From assembly GCF_028993555.1 (NCBI RefSeq), contig NZ_CP118611.1:552001-616000 (forward strand): a stretch of DNA of 64,000 nucleotides, given 5' to 3'. Shown piece after piece: positions 62,583-64,000 of the stretch; position 1 is the first letter of the stretch, and each line of letters starts with the position of its first letter. The notes under the pieces are model-generated. The model saw only the letters and a list, made by a program, of their open reading frames with translations, made no database searches and was not told where the DNA came from. The position numbers and the translations under genes are program-made. Source of the stretch: Ensifer adhaerens (GTDB lineage: Bacteria; Pseudomonadota; Alphaproteobacteria; Rhizobiales; Rhizobiaceae).

Positions 62583-64000
62583 TCAGCGTTTGTGATGAAC
62601 GCTCTGCAGGCCATAGACCGGTGTCTGAAGGCCTTCCAATCGGGCCTTCAGTTGTAGCGAGAGATACTGGGAGTAATGGCGCGACTGGTGCAGGTTGCCG
62701 CCGTGGAACCACAGCGCCTCCTGCTGCGTCGGTTTCCACATGTTGCGCTGTTCGCCCTCCCAGGGGCCGGGGTCCTTCGGCGTGTCGGAACCGAGCCCCC
62801 AGACCTTGCCGACCCTATCGGCAGTCTCCTGGTCGATGAGATCGGCGACCCAGCCGTTCATCGAGCCGTAGCCCGTCGCATAGACGATGACGTCGGCCGG
62901 GATCTCCTTGCCGTCGGACAGTTTTACCGAGGTTTCGGTGATCTCCTCCACCTGTCCCGCAGCAAGCTTCACCTTGCCATCGATGATCAGCTGCGAAGCG
63001 CCGATATCGATGTAATACCCGGATCCGCGGCGCAGGTACTTCATGAAGAGTCCCGAGCCGTCGGCGCCCCAATCGAGTTGGAAGCCGGCCTTCTCCAGAG
63101 CTGCGTAGAAGTCGGCGTCGCGTTCGCGCATCTTGTCGTAAAGCGGGATCTGGAACGCGTGCATGATCCGATAGGGGAGCGAGGCGAAGATGAGGTCCGC
63201 CTTGCCCGTCGTCACGCCATTTGCCAGCGCCTGTTCAGAGTAAAGCCCGCCGAGGCCGATATCCATCAATGTGTCTGACTTGACGATATGGGTTGTCGAG
63301 CGCTGGATCATCGTGACGTCGACGCCCGCCTCATAGAGCGCGGCGCAGATGTCATGGGCCGAATTGTTCGAACCGATCACGACGACCTTCTTGCCCTTGT
63401 AGCCATCCGGTCCCGGGTGCTGCGAGGAATGATGCTGGTCACCCTCAAAGCGGTCGCGGCCGTTGAAATCCGGAATGTTCGCCTTGCCGGACATGCCGGT
63501 TGCAAAGACGAGCTGCTTCGGCCGCAGCACCACTTCCTCACCGTCGCGGTCGACAACGATGGTCCATTCCTTCGCGGCTTCGTCCCATTTCGCCGATTTG
63601 GCGGTGGAGCGCGTCCAGTAGTTCAGCTCCATCACCTTGGTATAGAATTCCAGCCAGTCGCCGATCTTGTCCTTCGGTGCGAAGACCGGCCAGTTCTTCG
63701 GGAAATCGATGTAGGGCAGGTGGTCGTACCAGACGGGGTCATGCAGGCAGAGCGACTTGTAGCGCTTGCGCCAGCTGTCGCCTGGCCGATCGTTCTTTTC
63801 GAGGATGATGGTGGGCACGCCCAGCTGGCGAAGCCGGGCGCCGAGCGCAATGCCGCCCTGTCCACCGCCGACGATCACGACATAGGGTTGCGTCTCATAG
63901 CCGAGCGTGCGCTCCTCATGCTCGCGTTCCTCTTTCCAGGTCTTCGCGCCGAGATTCTGGCCGTGCTTGGCACCGAGCGGGCGGGTAAAGCCGGATTTCT
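62583..64000 (-). CDS. Flavin-containing monooxygenase-like protein, N-terminus beyond the window
   Basis: At least 471 residues of an FAD/NADPH monooxygenase; the frame is open to the right edge, so the start lies outside. The FAD motif is VVIVGGGQGGIALGARL, followed by the FMO-type region DSWRKRYKSLCLHDP. The NADPH motif is VVVIGSNNSAHDIC, and the late ATGYGS is the FMO C-terminal motif. The upstream residues (KSGFTRPLGAKHG, TWKEEREHEERTLGYETQPY) fit the linker after an N-terminal NTF2-like domain found in the 600-residue bacterial group. The substrate is unknown. Confidence 0.88.
   Translation of the reverse strand, partial: KSGFTRPLGAKHGQNLGAKTWKEEREHEERTLGYETQPYVVIVGGGQGGIALGARLRQLGVPTIILEKNDRPGDSWRKRYKSLCLHDPVWYDHLPYIDFPKNWPVFAPKDKIGDWLEFYTKVMELNYWTRSTAKSAKWDEAAKEWTIVVDRDGEEVVLRPKQLVFATGMSGKANIPDFNGRDRFEGDQHHSSQHPGPDGYKGKKVVVIGSNNSAHDICAALYEAGVDVTMIQRSTTHIVKSDTLMDIGLGGLYSEQALANGVTTGKADLIFASLPYRIMHAFQIPLYDKMRERDADFYAALEKAGFQLDWGADGSGLFMKYLRRGSGYYIDIGASQLIIDGKVKLAAGQVEEITETSVKLSDGKEIPADVIVYATGYGSMNGWVADLIDQETADRVGKVWGLGSDTPKDPGPWEGEQRNMWKPTQQEALWFHGGNLHQSRHYSQYLSLQLKARLEGLQTPVYGLQSVHHKR

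Overview
The window is a GC-rich, gene-dense bacterial stretch with no rRNA, tRNA, CRISPR or recognisable intact insertion sequence. The crowding of Opp/Dpp-type and Ugp-type ABC importers, each beside its own LysR or GntR regulator and a set of hydrolases, is typical of an accessory replicon or catabolic region of a Rhizobiales soil bacterium (Rhizobium/Sinorhizobium/Ensifer-like). That placement is inferred from gene style and composition, not from a marker gene.

Region 1 (75-12475) is a D-amino-acid/D-peptide scavenging locus around a HypT-like LysR gene. On the minus strand lie two Dpp ATPases and a D-serine dehydratase/D-threonine aldolase-like PLP enzyme. On the plus strand lie the matching solute-binding protein, two permeases, an S12 D-aminopeptidase-like serine hydrolase, an alpha-oxoamine-synthase-like PLP enzyme and an M55 D-aminopeptidase (DppA). 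Region 2 (12476-22787) has a second HypT-like LysR gene, a YtcJ-like amidohydrolase, a complete Dpp importer (SBP-B-C-D-F), a PuuD-like glutamine amidotransferase-fold hydrolase and an MFS exporter.

Region 3 (about 23290-42626) looks like a heterocycle/cyclic-amide catabolic island: a LysR gene, a Tat-exported cytosine-deaminase-like amidohydrolase, two closely related FadR-type GntR regulators, a CynX-like MFS, a third Dpp importer (fused ATPase, C, B, SBP), two more amidohydrolases, a flavin-reductase-like protein, a hydantoin/allantoin-racemase-like protein, and an AbgT transporter with a dihydroorotate-dehydrogenase-like protein and its [2Fe-2S] partner. The same short operator-like word, TTGTATGCAA or a close variant, recurs upstream of several of these units and suggests one GntR regulon.

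Region 4 (42711-51012) holds a secreted vWA/DUF1194 protein, a BTAD-TolB-TPR regulator broken by one frameshift, and a Ugp-type importer (B-A-E-C) with a TIM-barrel sugar isomerase in place of UgpQ. Region 5 (51331-54183) is a copper cassette (DUF2946, YcnI, CopC-CopD fusion). It is followed by a gene-free stretch with a strong candidate small RNA (about 54290-54434). Region 6 (54779-64000) contains small hypotheticals, a DUF763 protein, a LysR/GST/YdcZ group, a deletion scar that fused the ends of a LysR gene and a divergent gene, a DHA2 MFS exporter, and a flavin monooxygenase cut by the right edge.

All four importer operons carry a hairpin just after the solute-binding-protein gene, a shared arrangement expected to raise binding-protein output over permease output.
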